Source: Fulvivirga sediminis (GTDB taxonomy: Bacteria; Bacteroidota; Bacteroidia; Cytophagales; Cyclobacteriaceae). Taken from it: 64,000 bases of DNA. The position numbers and the translations under genes are program-made. The number at the start of each line of letters is the position of its first letter. Within the stretch, counting starts at the first letter, position 1. Below, piece after piece: positions 1 to 8,911 of this stretch. The notes under the pieces are model-generated. The model saw nothing but the letters and a program-made list of their open reading frames with translations. It ran no database searches and had not been told where the DNA came from. The DNA lies in the NCBI RefSeq assembly GCF_016757215.1, contig NZ_JAESIY010000001.1, positions 310,001 to 374,000 on the forward strand. Reading direction: 5' to 3'.

Positions 1-266
1 GCAGGAATTGACCAGGGAACCAGATTGTAGAAGAATAAAATAACACCAAAGGTTAATATCTTTAACCCTGCACTCATAGCCACATTTACCAGACCTATTA
101 CAGCAGCGGATATAGTATCTTTAGAGTCATAATAGTCCTTTTTCTGCTTGTAACTTATTATCCATTCTATTGCCACTAATGACAGCATTACAGGTGCCGC
201 ATACAAAATGATATTTGGCAGATCCATGGATAAAATTTGATCAACAGTGAATTTTTCTTTTTCCAT
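1..266 (-). CDS. sterol desaturase / fatty-acid hydroxylase family protein (N-terminal part only)
   Basis: Open frame from an ATG at 266 that runs off the left edge, giving 88 residues of the N-terminus. After a short polar start (MEKEKFTVDQIL) there is a membrane segment ending in LVAIEWIISYKQKKDYY, a linker beginning DSKDTISAA, and a second hydrophobic stretch ending FYNLVPWSIP. This arrangement is the usual start of bacterial sterol-desaturase-like (fatty acid hydroxylase superfamily) proteins, which are di-iron membrane enzymes. The diagnostic histidine boxes would lie outside the window, so the family call rests on N-terminal resemblance only. Confidence 0.55.
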   Translation of the reverse strand, partial: MEKEKFTVDQILSMDLPNIILYAAPVMLSLVAIEWIISYKQKKDYYDSKDTISAAVIGLVNVAMSAGLKILTFGVILFFYNLVPWSIP

Positions 267-342
267 ATACGATAGGTTAAAGTAAATTGAAGCGCTAAGT
301 TACCGGATATAACATTTCAAATTAAGAAATTAGGGCCATTAT

Positions 343-966
343 TTAATTGATTTTGATCATTTTTATTGTTGCGATACCCATATGTGCTGTCACATGAACG
401 CATTCTCCATTTTCAAAATAATAAAGAGTGGTATCCTTATCCGGTTTTGTTAACTCATAAGTATGATCTTCTATTTTTTTTATTGGACAAAAAGAGCCAT
501 GGTTTTCAGAGAAGATTTCGTTTAGCTTAGGTTCATTAAAATATAGGGCAGCTATGCTTTCTGTTATTCTTTTTTTTACAACTTGGTCTTCTTCGTCTTT
601 TTGTTTTATCAGATATTCTGAGCCATTGAAGTGAACCGAGGTTTCACCTTTTACTTTTTGATTAAGTATGTTTTTGCAGTAAGAATTGCTTAAGCGATTA
701 TTCTCATATTGTGATTTATAAGAAGAGTTGACTTCAAAACTGAGTATCATACTTATTTTTGATTTACTCTCAATGGAGTAATTGGTAATAGGGCCTTGTA
801 CTTTTTTCTTTGCTATCATATAGCCCACAGAGTCTCCCTTCCATTCTACCCTATATATGTGTTCCTGTGCATATGAGCTTATTCCGATTGAAATAAGACC
901 ACATAACACTATAAATGTCCTTTTATTGATTTTAAATAAGGTTTTTGAGAGCTTTCGTATAACCAT
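343..966 (-). CDS. secreted/periplasmic DUF6134-like protein
   Basis: About 207 residues from the ATG at 966 (MVIRKLSK). The open frame extends to 1053, but the extra residues do not look like a signal peptide and would run into the divergent ECF promoter region. A basic start and hydrophobic stretch (RTFIVLCGLISIGISSYAQ) form a type I signal peptide. The mature part is beta-rich and begins with a YRVEWKGDSVGYMIAKK pattern, as in DUF6134 proteins, a Bacteroidota family of unknown function whose members begin by describing how a value is delivered through a measured feature. The gene is divergent from the ECF sigma operon. Family assignment is from memory of the pattern; no function is proposed. 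Confidence 0.6.
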   Translation of the reverse strand: MVIRKLSKTLFKINKRTFIVLCGLISIGISSYAQEHIYRVEWKGDSVGYMIAKKKVQGPITNYSIESKSKISMILSFEVNSSYKSQYENNRLSNSYCKNILNQKVKGETSVHFNGSEYLIKQKDEEDQVVKKRITESIAALYFNEPKLNEIFSENHGSFCPIKKIEDHTYELTKPDKDTTLYYFENGECVHVTAHMGIATIKMIKIN

Positions 967-1010
967 GTAAGAAACAACGACCGTTAAATTAAAATGTTTT
1001 ATATACGGTT

Positions 1011-1036
1011 GGAAACCTATTAGTGGGACTGTTGTC
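1011..1036 (+). promoter_or_regulatory. candidate ECF-type autoregulated promoter
   Basis: GGAAAC at 1011-1016 and GTC at 1034-1036 are 17 bases apart and lie just upstream of the ECF sigma start codon at 1059. This resembles the GGAAC / GTC promoter pattern of many ECF sigma factors, which usually transcribe their own operon. It is a short match and could be chance. Confidence 0.3.
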
Positions 1037-1058
1037 CTTACAATAACTAACACCTAAA

Positions 1059-1604
1059 GTGGAGGCAGAACACCAAACAATACATATTTACCTAATAAAA
1101 CGGTGCCAAAAAGGAGATAGGCAGGCCCAAACTGAGCTGTACAAGTTATATGTTGCGGCTATGTATAACATTTGTCGCCGAATGATGGGAGAAGAAGAAG
1201 AGGCTAAGGATGTACTGCAGGATGCATTCATTACTGCGTTTTCTTCTATTCATACGCTTAAAAAGGAAGTCACTTTTGGTGCATGGTTAAAAAGAATAGT
1301 CATTAATCATTGCTTAAACGCTCTTAAGAAAAGAAAACTATTAGTTTCTGAGTTGAATGATGATGTAGAGGTTGCCGAGTACCATGAGGAAGAGAATGAA
1401 TATTGTGCTTTAGAGAGTCATAAAATACTACAGGCTATAGATCATATTTCTGAAGGGTGTCGTACCGTAATGAATCTTTATCTTTTTGAAGGATACGATC
1501 ACAAAGAGATAGGGCAAATACTAGGAATTACTGAATCAGCCTCCAAGGCTCAGTACAGTAAGGCTAAAAGTAAAGTGAGGAAAATATTGAATCTAAATAC
1601 CTGA
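1059..1604 (+). CDS. ECF RNA polymerase sigma factor (sigma-70 family)
   Basis: 181 residues. Region 2 covers roughly residues 15-85 (LYKLYVAAMYNICRRMM, then EEEEAKDVLQDAFITAF, the core-binding and -10 recognition part). Region 4 covers roughly 125-178, with a helix-turn-helix around DHKEIGQILGITESASKAQ. The length is normal for the family. The start is GTG at 1059: the frame is closed by a stop at 1044-1046 and the first in-frame ATG would remove part of region 2. The stop is two bases from the next start, so it is cotranscribed with the anti-sigma-like and DUF4097-like genes. It probably responds to an envelope signal. Confidence 0.9.
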   Translation: MEAEHQTIHIYLIKRCQKGDRQAQTELYKLYVAAMYNICRRMMGEEEEAKDVLQDAFITAFSSIHTLKKEVTFGAWLKRIVINHCLNALKKRKLLVSELNDDVEVAEYHEEENEYCALESHKILQAIDHISEGCRTVMNLYLFEGYDHKEIGQILGITESASKAQYSKAKSKVRKILNLNT

Positions 1605-1606
1605 AC

Positions 1607-2137
1607 ATGAAAGATCAATTAAAAAACACTGTCCATAATCGCAGGAAGGAGTTTGATGTTTATCAGGCAGATTATGATGCGCTATGGAACAATATAGACA
1701 AAGCAATTACTAAAAAAAGTAGGTTGCACCTATGGTATAGCATGGCAAAAGTAGCCGCTGCGCTACTTCTTCTATGCGTGGCAGGGCTAGCTACACTTAA
1801 GGTGGTGGGAGTAGACCATCAAAACGGCTATGCTTTGCATGATGTATCACCAGAAATGGCAGAAACTGAGCTTTACTATTCTCAGCAGGTAGAAGAGAAG
1901 TTGAGATTTATTAAAGCGAACAATACTAATGTAGATCATGAAGTAATGCAGAATCTTTCAATGCTTGATAGTGCTTATGCAGAGCTTAAGAATGATCTTC
2001 GAGATAACGCTGATAGTGAGGAAGTAATAGATGCTATGATTACAAATTATCGCATCAAGCTGCAGATTCTGGAGCAAATTATAGGAGAGATTAGAAAACA
2101 TAAAGGAGAAAATATTCATGAAAATGTTAATATTTAA
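1607..2137 (+). CDS. single-pass membrane protein, probable anti-sigma factor
   Basis: 176 residues. Residues 1-45 are polar and would be cytoplasmic, one membrane segment follows (about 47-68, KVAAALLLLCVAGLATLKVV), and the C-terminal 105 residues are acidic and helical (periplasmic). No zinc-binding anti-sigma motif (HxxxCxxC) is visible. The anti-sigma role is inferred from topology and from its place directly after the ECF sigma gene, two bases downstream. Its end overlaps the next gene by 20 bases, so translation may be coupled. Confidence 0.65.
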   Translation: MKDQLKNTVHNRRKEFDVYQADYDALWNNIDKAITKKSRLHLWYSMAKVAAALLLLCVAGLATLKVVGVDHQNGYALHDVSPEMAETELYYSQQVEEKLRFIKANNTNVDHEVMQNLSMLDSAYAELKNDLRDNADSEEVIDAMITNYRIKLQILEQIIGEIRKHKGENIHENVNI

Positions 2138-3257
2138 ATCTATGCTTTGCTTTTTAAGCTTAGCTCTAGGTGTGGTGAAGGCCGAGGAGAAGGAAGATAC
2201 TAAATCAATCAGGTTAATTGAGAAATCTTTCAATGTAGAAGCAGGAGGTTTTCTGGAATTAATGAATAAGTACGGTCAGGTAGATGTGCATACCTGGAAT
2301 AAAGATTCAGTAAAGGTAAAAGTAGAAATAGTGGGGTATGGCAAGGATGAAGATGATGCTGAAAAGCTTACGGACAGAGTAAATATAGATTTTAATAAAA
2401 CGGGGCAATACCTTATTATTGAGACTATTCTTGATCGGAAATCAGGTTTCTTTAAGGAGCTTTGGAATAACATCAATGACTACTCAAAAACGCTTCTTAG
2501 TAAGAATAAAATTGAAATTAATTATGAAATTTATATGCCTCGCTCATTTAACCTGGAGCTAGACAATAAATTTGGAGATGTTTACCTACATGAGCTCTTT
2601 GGTAAATGTGAGGTTAGGGTGACTCATGGTAACCTCAGGGCTAATAAGTTCAATGGTACCACTAAGATAGATGTGGGATATGGCGATATCCGAATTAAAG
2701 AGCTGAGTGATGGACAGCTGATTTTAAAGTCAGTGGAAGGAGAAGTTTTGAAGATGGGCAAGGTGGATATTAATAGCGTTTCTTCTGACCTTAGAATTGT
2801 GGAGGCTAATGACATTACCCTGGAATCTAAAAGTGATAGAAAGCTAATTTTTGAAAAGCTAAATTATATTAAGGGTAATACCTCTTTTTCAGAGTTGGAA
2901 ATAGAAAGTCTCAATAAATCTGCAGATATGGACATGAGTTATGGGTCGGTATCTTTTAAAAGTGTTCCTTTTAGCTTTAATAAAATAGATATTCGAAGTA
3001 AATACACTGATGTCTTCTTAGACTTTTTCCCTAACTCGTACCTTAAAGTAGATATTACTGCTAAGGATGAGAATTTAAGATTACCTTTTGAAAATGTAAA
3101 AACTAAGAAGGAGTATCTTGATGATAAGCAAAAAGAGGTGCGGGTGACGGGGAGAATAGGTGTAGAAACTAATTATCTGGGATATGTGAATATAGAAGCC
3201 AACGGAGGCGATATTTCCCTTTCATTATCTGGTGTTAAGCAATCAGCGAATAAGTAA
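2118..3257 (+). CDS. secreted DUF4097-like beta-helix (putative adhesin) protein
   Basis: 379 residues with a signal peptide (MLIFKSMLCFLSLALGVVKA). The mature protein contains repeated short beta-strand units such as NKYGQVDVHTWNKDSVKV, NKFGDVYLHELFGKCEV and MSYGSVSFKSV, the rhythm of DUF4097/putative-adhesin beta-helix proteins. It is the third gene of the ECF operon and overlaps the anti-sigma-like gene. In Bacteroidota such proteins often follow ECF or anti-sigma genes, which suggests an envelope-stress effector or sensor. The precise function is unknown. Confidence 0.65.
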   Translation: MKMLIFKSMLCFLSLALGVVKAEEKEDTKSIRLIEKSFNVEAGGFLELMNKYGQVDVHTWNKDSVKVKVEIVGYGKDEDDAEKLTDRVNIDFNKTGQYLIIETILDRKSGFFKELWNNINDYSKTLLSKNKIEINYEIYMPRSFNLELDNKFGDVYLHELFGKCEVRVTHGNLRANKFNGTTKIDVGYGDIRIKELSDGQLILKSVEGEVLKMGKVDINSVSSDLRIVEANDITLESKSDRKLIFEKLNYIKGNTSFSELEIESLNKSADMDMSYGSVSFKSVPFSFNKIDIRSKYTDVFLDFFPNSYLKVDITAKDENLRLPFENVKTKKEYLDDKQKEVRVTGRIGVETNYLGYVNIEANGGDISLSLSGVKQSANK

Positions 3258-3325
3258 TAAAATGGGTGAAAATTTTTAGAAACGGTTCTAATATTTATCT
3301 TGAATAAATATTAATCTAAACCGAA

Positions 3326-4627
3326 ATGAAAATTACCCTAACTATTCTTCTTGTATTATGCTTTTATTGCACTTTTTCACAATCATCACTAAATAAGACA
3401 GCCATAAGTAAAGCTCAGGACTTAGAGTCTCAGGTAATAGAATGGCGGAGATATTTCCATGAGCACCCTGAGCTTTCTAACCGGGAGTTTGAGACTTCCA
3501 AAAAAATAGCCAAGTACCTCACTTCACTGGGTATGAAGGTAGAAGAGGGAGTGGCTAAGACGGGCGTCGTAGGCCTTTTGAAGGGAGGAAAACCGGGGCC
3601 GGTAGTAGCCTTAAGAGCCGATATTGATGGCTTGCCAGTAACCGAACGTACTTCAGTGCCTTTTGCCTCTAAAGTTACTACTGAATATGAAGGAGTAAAA
3701 ACAGGAGTAATGCATGCCTGTGGTCATGATACTCATATTGCTATTTTAATGGGCGTGGCTACGGTGCTATCTCAAATGAAGACAGATCTGCCGGGTACGG
3801 TGAAGTTTATATTTCAACCTGCTGAAGAGGGAGCGCCAGCTGGAGAAGAAGGCGGTGCTGACCTAATGATTAAAGAAGGGGTGCTTGCAAACCCTAAGCC
3901 TGATGTGATTTTTGGTCTGCATATAAGTGCCGGTACCCCTGTAGGCCAAATAAATTACAAGCCAGGTGGAGCTATGGCTGCTTCAGATCGATTTTCTATT
4001 AAGATAAAAGGAAAACAAACTCATGGTTCTTCTCCCTGGAATGGAGTGGATCCTGTAGTGGTATCAGCACAAATTATTAATGGCCTCCAAACGATTATTA
4101 GCAGGCAAACTATGCTTACCAAAGAGGCTGCTGTAATTACAGTGGGCAAAATCAATGGAGGGGTTCGCTTTAATATAGTGCCTGAAGAGGTAATGCTTAC
4201 CGGAACCATTAGAACTTTAGATACTACCATGCAAAACATGATTCATAAAAAGGTGCAGCTTACAGCTACCAAAATAGCAGAGAGCGCTGGTGCCACAGCG
4301 GAGGTTACTATCCAGAAAATGGTTCCAGTTACTTATAATGAGCCTTCTTTAACAGACATGATGTTGCCATCATTAGAAAAGGCTGCAGGCCCAGGAAATG
4401 TAAAGTTGATCAATGCGGTGACGGGCGCAGAAGATTTTTCTTTTTTTCAGGAAAAAATACCCGGGCTGTACTTCTTTATAGGCGGTCAGCCCTTGAGTTC
4501 AGATGAACCTGAAGTAACTTTAGGCGGACATCATACACCCGATTTTTATATTGACGAAAGTGGATTAATCACTGGAATGAAAGCTATGCTTCATCTCACC
4601 ATTGATTATATGCAGAAAAAGAAATAA
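3326..4627 (+). CDS. secreted M20 family amidohydrolase (N-acyl amino acid / hippurate hydrolase type)
   Basis: 433 residues with a signal peptide (MKITLTILLVLCFYCTFSQ), so it is exported. The M20D metal-binding motifs are in order: the RRYFHEHPELSNREFET start, DIDGLPV, HACGHDTHIA (zinc Cys/His), the PAEEG glutamates, a dimerisation insert near IKGKQTHGSSPW, and the last ligand region in GHHTPDF. Such enzymes remove acyl groups from N-acyl amino acids or related amides at a two-metal centre. The stop codon abuts the start of the next gene with no gap, so the two are cotranscribed. The substrate cannot be told from sequence. Confidence 0.88.
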   Translation: MKITLTILLVLCFYCTFSQSSLNKTAISKAQDLESQVIEWRRYFHEHPELSNREFETSKKIAKYLTSLGMKVEEGVAKTGVVGLLKGGKPGPVVALRADIDGLPVTERTSVPFASKVTTEYEGVKTGVMHACGHDTHIAILMGVATVLSQMKTDLPGTVKFIFQPAEEGAPAGEEGGADLMIKEGVLANPKPDVIFGLHISAGTPVGQINYKPGGAMAASDRFSIKIKGKQTHGSSPWNGVDPVVVSAQIINGLQTIISRQTMLTKEAAVITVGKINGGVRFNIVPEEVMLTGTIRTLDTTMQNMIHKKVQLTATKIAESAGATAEVTIQKMVPVTYNEPSLTDMMLPSLEKAAGPGNVKLINAVTGAEDFSFFQEKIPGLYFFIGGQPLSSDEPEVTLGGHHTPDFYIDESGLITGMKAMLHLTIDYMQKKK

Positions 4628-5515
4628 ATGCTTACAATACACCAAGAGCCTGAAATTCAAGAGATAAATAATGATTTTTTAGACCAAAAAAAGATTCAAC
4701 TCTTTGTTAAGAGAGAAGACCTTATTCATCCTGATGTTTCTGGTAATAAGTGGAGAAAATTAAAGTATAACCTTATTCAAGCAAAAAGCGAGGGACATCA
4801 TACTTTGCTCACTTTTGGCGGAGCTTATTCTAATCATATTTATGCTACTGCCGCCGCGGCTAAGGAAGTGGGTTTTAAATCTATAGGAATTATACGTGGG
4901 GAGGAGCATTTACCTTTAAATCATACTCTAAGTTTTGCGAAAGAACAGGGGATGCACATTTCTTATATGGATAGAAGTACCTACAGGTTAAAGAAAACGG
5001 CACCTATAATTCAGCAGCTTAGAGATAAATATGGAGATTTTTATTTGGTGCCTGAAGGAGGGACTAACAATCTGGCAATAAAAGGGTGTGAAGAAATTGT
5101 GGATGATGAGGTGCGTTCTTTTGATTATGTCTGTTCTGCTTCTGGTACAGGCGGCACCCTATCAGGAATTATTGTAGGCATGCAAGGGGCGGGTCAGGTG
5201 CTAGGGTTTTCAGCTCTCAAAGGAGATTTTTTGCAAAAAGAAGTAGGCGACCTTTTAAAGGGTTATGGCGTAGATTATCAAAACTGGAAAGTAAATACTG
5301 ATTACCATTTTGGCGGCTATGCTAAGATTAACGCTGAGCTGATGTCATTTATACATAGATTTAGAGAAGAGCATAACCTGCCTTTAGACCCTGTGTATAC
5401 TGGTAAAATGATGTTTGGGCTGTGGGCTCTAATAGGCATGGATTACTTCGAGCCAGGCAGTAAAATTCTGGCGATTCACACCGGAGGGCTTCAGGGCTTG
5501 AAAGGTTTTGAGTAA
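4628..5515 (+). CDS. PLP-dependent ACC deaminase / D-cysteine desulfhydrase family protein
   Basis: 295 residues, fold-type II PLP enzyme. The Schiff-base lysine is K41 in DVSGNKWRKLKYN, followed by the substrate loop FGGAYSNHIYATAA and the glycine-rich phosphate-binding loop SASGTGGTLSG. The family includes 1-aminocyclopropane-1-carboxylate deaminase and D-cysteine desulfhydrase; these residues do not separate the two, and in a free-living bacterium D-cysteine or another D-amino acid is a likely substrate. It starts directly at the stop of the M20 hydrolase, suggesting one transcript for amino-acid breakdown. Confidence 0.88.
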   Translation: MLTIHQEPEIQEINNDFLDQKKIQLFVKREDLIHPDVSGNKWRKLKYNLIQAKSEGHHTLLTFGGAYSNHIYATAAAAKEVGFKSIGIIRGEEHLPLNHTLSFAKEQGMHISYMDRSTYRLKKTAPIIQQLRDKYGDFYLVPEGGTNNLAIKGCEEIVDDEVRSFDYVCSASGTGGTLSGIIVGMQGAGQVLGFSALKGDFLQKEVGDLLKGYGVDYQNWKVNTDYHFGGYAKINAELMSFIHRFREEHNLPLDPVYTGKMMFGLWALIGMDYFEPGSKILAIHTGGLQGLKGFE

Positions 5516-5538
5516 TTAATAAAAGTAATAAATTCGCT

Positions 5539-5552
5539 TTTCAAATTTGAAA
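5539..5552. repeat. 14-bp perfect palindrome just before a start codon
   Basis: TTTCAAATTTGAAA is a perfect inverted repeat ending two bases before the ATG at 5555. It could be a small operator or a leader hairpin that limits translation of the T9SS-type protein. No second copy was found in the window. Confidence 0.4.
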
Positions 5553-5554
5553 TA

Positions 5555-6897
5555 ATGAAAAAATCACTCTTCTTCTTGCTCATAATCTCTGTTTTTTCAG
5601 CAAATAGCCTTTGGGCTACTCACCTTAGTAGTGGGGAGATATCATATGAGTTGATAGATGAAAGTAATTTTACTTATAAAATCACTATAAAAGTCTATAC
5701 AGATGCCAAATCTAAGGTGCTTGTTGGTGAAGGGGTGCTTGACTTTGGAGATGGTACTTCTATGATGGTACCTCTTGTAGACAGTTCTATAGAGGGGCCT
5801 AATGTCGGTTATGCAGAATATTCGGTTACTCACCAATATAATACTTTAGGTAATTATATTATGAGTTATGCAGAGGCTAATAGGAATGAGAGTGTTATTA
5901 ATATAAAGAATTCAGTTAATATGTTTCTTTACTTAGAAACATTTATTGCTGTTAGGGAGAATATGCTTGTATCTGAGAAGTCTCCGGCCATACAAGCGCC
6001 TGCTCTTTTTTACGGACAATATAGGAAAGAACTGAATTTATCACTAGCCGCAAAAAGTGGACAGGATTTAAAGCTTAGGTATGAGCTGGTACCCTGCAAA
6101 CAATTCCTTAATAAGGAAGTAGATGGATATTTTATTCCCCAAGGAGTTTCTGTAGATCATATAACCGGTTTGTTTACCTGGATGCCTACAGCCGATGATG
6201 CTATTGGTGAATATAATTTTGCTTTAAAAATAGCTCAGTTTGCATGGATAGAAGGAGAATATCAAATGGTTGGTTATATGGTGAGAGATTTTCAAATTAT
6301 TTTGAAGGATGTGGATGGTGCAGTTAAGATCAATGCAGATGATGTTGAAAACCTCGATGCCAAGAGGTCTTTAGTATTAGAGCCAAAAAAAAGGAGTCTT
6401 TACACATTTATGCAACTAAAGATAAAGGAGATCTAACCTTTGAAGTGTATAGTGAATTAGAAAATATCAGCACTGAGCAGATAAGTGACGGCGTTTTGCT
6501 TGGCTTAGAAATGTCTGATCATCTTGCAAGAAATAATCCGTATATGGTGACTGTAAGAGCAATAAATAGATTGGAATCGGATTCTTTGGTTAATGACTTT
6601 AATTTCTTGGTGTATAGCCAGCCCACCGAGGAGCCAGATATTGAAATACCTAATATTTATGAATCCATTACCTCAAATGATGAAACTTATGAGGCGTTAC
6701 ATCCTTACCCAAACCCAGCGAAAGATAAAATATATTTAGATAAGGTATTCCTACCTAAAGAGGTGAAGGTTATAGATATGAAAGGAAATGTCTATTCTCG
6801 GACTGTAGTTGACCATATGATAGACATTTCTCATCTTCCGAAAGGGATATATGTTTTAAGGTTAGCAGATGAAAAATTTCAATTCATAAAGGAATAA
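5555..6897 (+). pseudogene. T9SS-type secreted PKD-like protein interrupted by a frameshift at an A8 run
   Basis: The first frame (5555-6436) begins with a signal peptide (MKKSLFFLLIISVFSANSLWA), a PKD-like module (LDFGDGTSM ... HQYNTLGNY) and an Ig-like segment (ITGLFTWMPTADDAIGEY). It ends soon after eight A residues at 6385-6392. The -1 frame is open from that run and continues to 6897, with ESLHIYATKDKGDLTFEVYS directly after the run and a type A T9SS tail at the end (YPNPAKDKIYL ... LPKGIYVLRLADEKF). One extra A restores a single 447-residue protein. The tract could be an assembly error, a real mutation, a phase-variable run, or a -1 slip site (A AAA AAA at 6385-6391). Without correction the product lacks its sorting signal. 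Confidence 0.85.
6385..6392 (+). other. A8 homopolymer at the frame junction
   Basis: Eight consecutive A residues, read as Pro-Lys-Lys-Arg in the first frame. A slip of -1, or one added A in the transcript or genome, changes AGG to AAG and opens the frame carrying the T9SS tail. The zero-frame codons AAA AAA preceded by A form a slippery heptamer. Confidence 0.8.
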
Positions 6898-6917
6898 ACT
6901 TTTCATCTGCGAAATTA

Positions 6918-7523
6918 TTATTTTCTTCTTATAGAGGTGAGCCATGAGCCTAGTCCTCTTCTGCTGGGCTTTTCTATAAGTAGGCCTGATTCACTGGCAT
7001 TTTTAACTGATTCTACTGTATAAAAAGCTTTAGGAATGGACTTTTGCATATGATTTAAGAAATCAGGCAAATTGTCGCGGTTTTGCACAGTGAACAATAG
7101 TTTTTCTTCTCCTTCATGAGTTTCTGACGATACCATTGAGTATCTGATATTTTTATCATGAATATAGTCTAATATAGAAGAGAGATCAGCGGAGGTGATT
7201 ATTCTTACTACTACCTTGCCCAGAGCCAGGCGCTCTTCTATAAGCATACCTACCAAAATACCGCAAGCAAACCCGGCAGGATAGGCTATGTATGAATATA
7301 TATTATCGATGTGCTGAAAAATTTGACCAATGGCTAATAGCCATATAAGGGATTCAAAAAAGCCTAAAATGGTCGAGATCCACTTTTTACCACCCATTAC
7401 AAATATAATTCTGATGGTATTAATAGATACGTCACAGATTCGGGCAAAGAAAATCATTAGGGGTAATACCACAATTCTGAAAGTTTCCGAGTCTACTCCT
7501 AAGCCATTAAAATAAGTTTCCAT
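6918..7523 (-). CDS. UPF0316 (DUF2179/DUF5698) membrane protein
   Basis: 201 residues. The N-terminal half has about three membrane segments (VLPLMIFFARICDVSINTIRI, ILGFFESLIWLLAIG, and a glycine-rich YPAGFACGILVGMLIEE), with the ARICDVS..TIR signature of the UPF0316 family. A soluble domain of about 85 residues follows and resembles DUF2179 (RIITSADLSSILDYI). The role of the family is unknown; it may bind a ligand through the cytoplasmic domain. It lies eight bases downstream of radA on the same strand, so it is probably cotranscribed with it. Confidence 0.8.
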   Translation of the reverse strand: METYFNGLGVDSETFRIVVLPLMIFFARICDVSINTIRIIFVMGGKKWISTILGFFESLIWLLAIGQIFQHIDNIYSYIAYPAGFACGILVGMLIEERLALGKVVVRIITSADLSSILDYIHDKNIRYSMVSSETHEGEEKLLFTVQNRDNLPDFLNHMQKSIPKAFYTVESVKNASESGLLIEKPSRRGLGSWLTSIRRK

Positions 7524-7531
7524 AAGTTGTA

Positions 7532-8911
7532 TTATCCAAAAAGTTCACTAAAAATATCGTTTATCTTGCTGAAAGGTTTTACAGTAATCTTAAATTTTGA
7601 CTGTTCGGCCCCTTTCATTCCAAATTTTGATATGTAAATTTCCTCAAAGCCTAATTTTTCTGCTTCTGCTATTCGGCTTTCAATTCTGTTTACAGCTCTT
7701 AACTCACCACCAAGTCCTACTTCAGCAGCAAAACATACTTTTTCAGGTATTGATATTTCTTCTAATGATGATACTACCGCACAGCAAACGGCCAGGTCCA
7801 TGGCAGGATCTTCTACTTTTATACCTCCGGCCATATTTAAAAATACATCTTGCAAGCCTAGTCTAAAACCGCATCTTTTTTCTAATACCGCCAGCAGCAT
7901 ATTTAAACGGCGAGGTTCAAAACCTGTAGAGCTTCTCTGTGGGGTGCCATATGCTGCGGTACTAACTAATGCTTGTATTTCTATCATTAAAGGTCGGTTT
8001 CCTTCTATAGTGGCGCCAATAGTTACGCCACTCAGTTCACCATCTTTTTGTGATATTAAAATCTCTGATGGGTTACTCACCTCTCTTAATCCAGAGCCTA
8101 ACATTTCATAAATACCTAGTTCAGAAGTAGAGCCAAACCTGTTTTTTGTAGTTCGCAATATCCTGTAGGAAAGGTGTCTGTCGCCTTCAAATTGCAGCAC
8201 CGTATCCACCATATGTTCTAACACCTTAGGGCCAGCTATGGTGCCATCTTTAGTAATGTGACCTACCAGAAATAGTGGTGTATTGGTTTCCTTGGCAAAT
8301 TTTATCAGCTCCGCAGTACACTGTTTTACCTGAGAAACGCTCCCTGCAGCAGATTCCACATGTGAAGAGTGAAGCGTTTGGATGGAGTCTAGAATCAGTA
8401 CATCTGGTTTGAGTTCTTCCGCTTGTGAAAAAATGTCCTGAGTGTCTGTCTCTGCCAAGATAAAGCATTCATTGGCGCTAGATTCAATATTAGTGATCCT
8501 GTCGGCCCGCATTTTTATTTGCTGTTCACTTTCTTCTCCAGACACATAAAGCACTTTGCAGTTTACGGAAAGTGCTATTTGTAACATCAGGGTAGATTTA
8601 CCGATACCTGGCTCGCCAGCTATGAGTACCACAGATCCGGCTACTATTCCCCCACCTAGCACACGGTTGAGCTCGCTATTTTTAGAGTTTATCCGCAGAT
8701 CTTTCTCGTGGGTTATCTCTCCTACTCTTTTAGGAGTTGATTTTTGTTGTTTGCTTTTTGTTCTCCATTCATTTTTATCAGTAGAGGAGCTGCTTTTGGT
8801 TACTTCTTCCACAAAGCTGTTCCAGCTACCACATGAGGGACATTTGCCTAGCCACTTCGCAGACTCATACCCGCAATTCTGACAAAAAAATAAGGTTTTA
8901 GTTTTGGCCAT
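7532..8911 (-). CDS. radA: DNA repair protein RadA
   Basis: 459 residues from the ATG at 8911 (MAKTKTLFFCQNCG); two further upstream codons are open but the family begins with MAK. Order of parts: a four-cysteine zinc finger (C10, C13, C24, C27), a RecA-like ATPase with Walker A GEPGIGKST at 99-107 and Walker B LILDSI, the RadA-specific KNRFG motif, and a Lon-protease-like C-terminal domain (GVTIGATIEGNRPLMIEIQALV onward). RadA drives branch migration of recombination intermediates with RecA. Length and motifs are complete. Confidence 0.95.
   Translation of the reverse strand: MAKTKTLFFCQNCGYESAKWLGKCPSCGSWNSFVEEVTKSSSSTDKNEWRTKSKQQKSTPKRVGEITHEKDLRINSKNSELNRVLGGGIVAGSVVLIAGEPGIGKSTLMLQIALSVNCKVLYVSGEESEQQIKMRADRITNIESSANECFILAETDTQDIFSQAEELKPDVLILDSIQTLHSSHVESAAGSVSQVKQCTAELIKFAKETNTPLFLVGHITKDGTIAGPKVLEHMVDTVLQFEGDRHLSYRILRTTKNRFGSTSELGIYEMLGSGLREVSNPSEILISQKDGELSGVTIGATIEGNRPLMIEIQALVSTAAYGTPQRSSTGFEPRRLNMLLAVLEKRCGFRLGLQDVFLNMAGGIKVEDPAMDLAVCCAVVSSLEEISIPEKVCFAAEVGLGGELRAVNRIESRIAEAEKLGFEEIYISKFGMKGAEQSKFKITVKPFSKINDIFSELFG

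Noticed and set aside
6445-6897. Separate small gene with T9SS tail
   Set aside because: It has no signal peptide or proper start, its frame is open upstream through the A8 tract, and joining it to 5555-6436 gives one complete protein.
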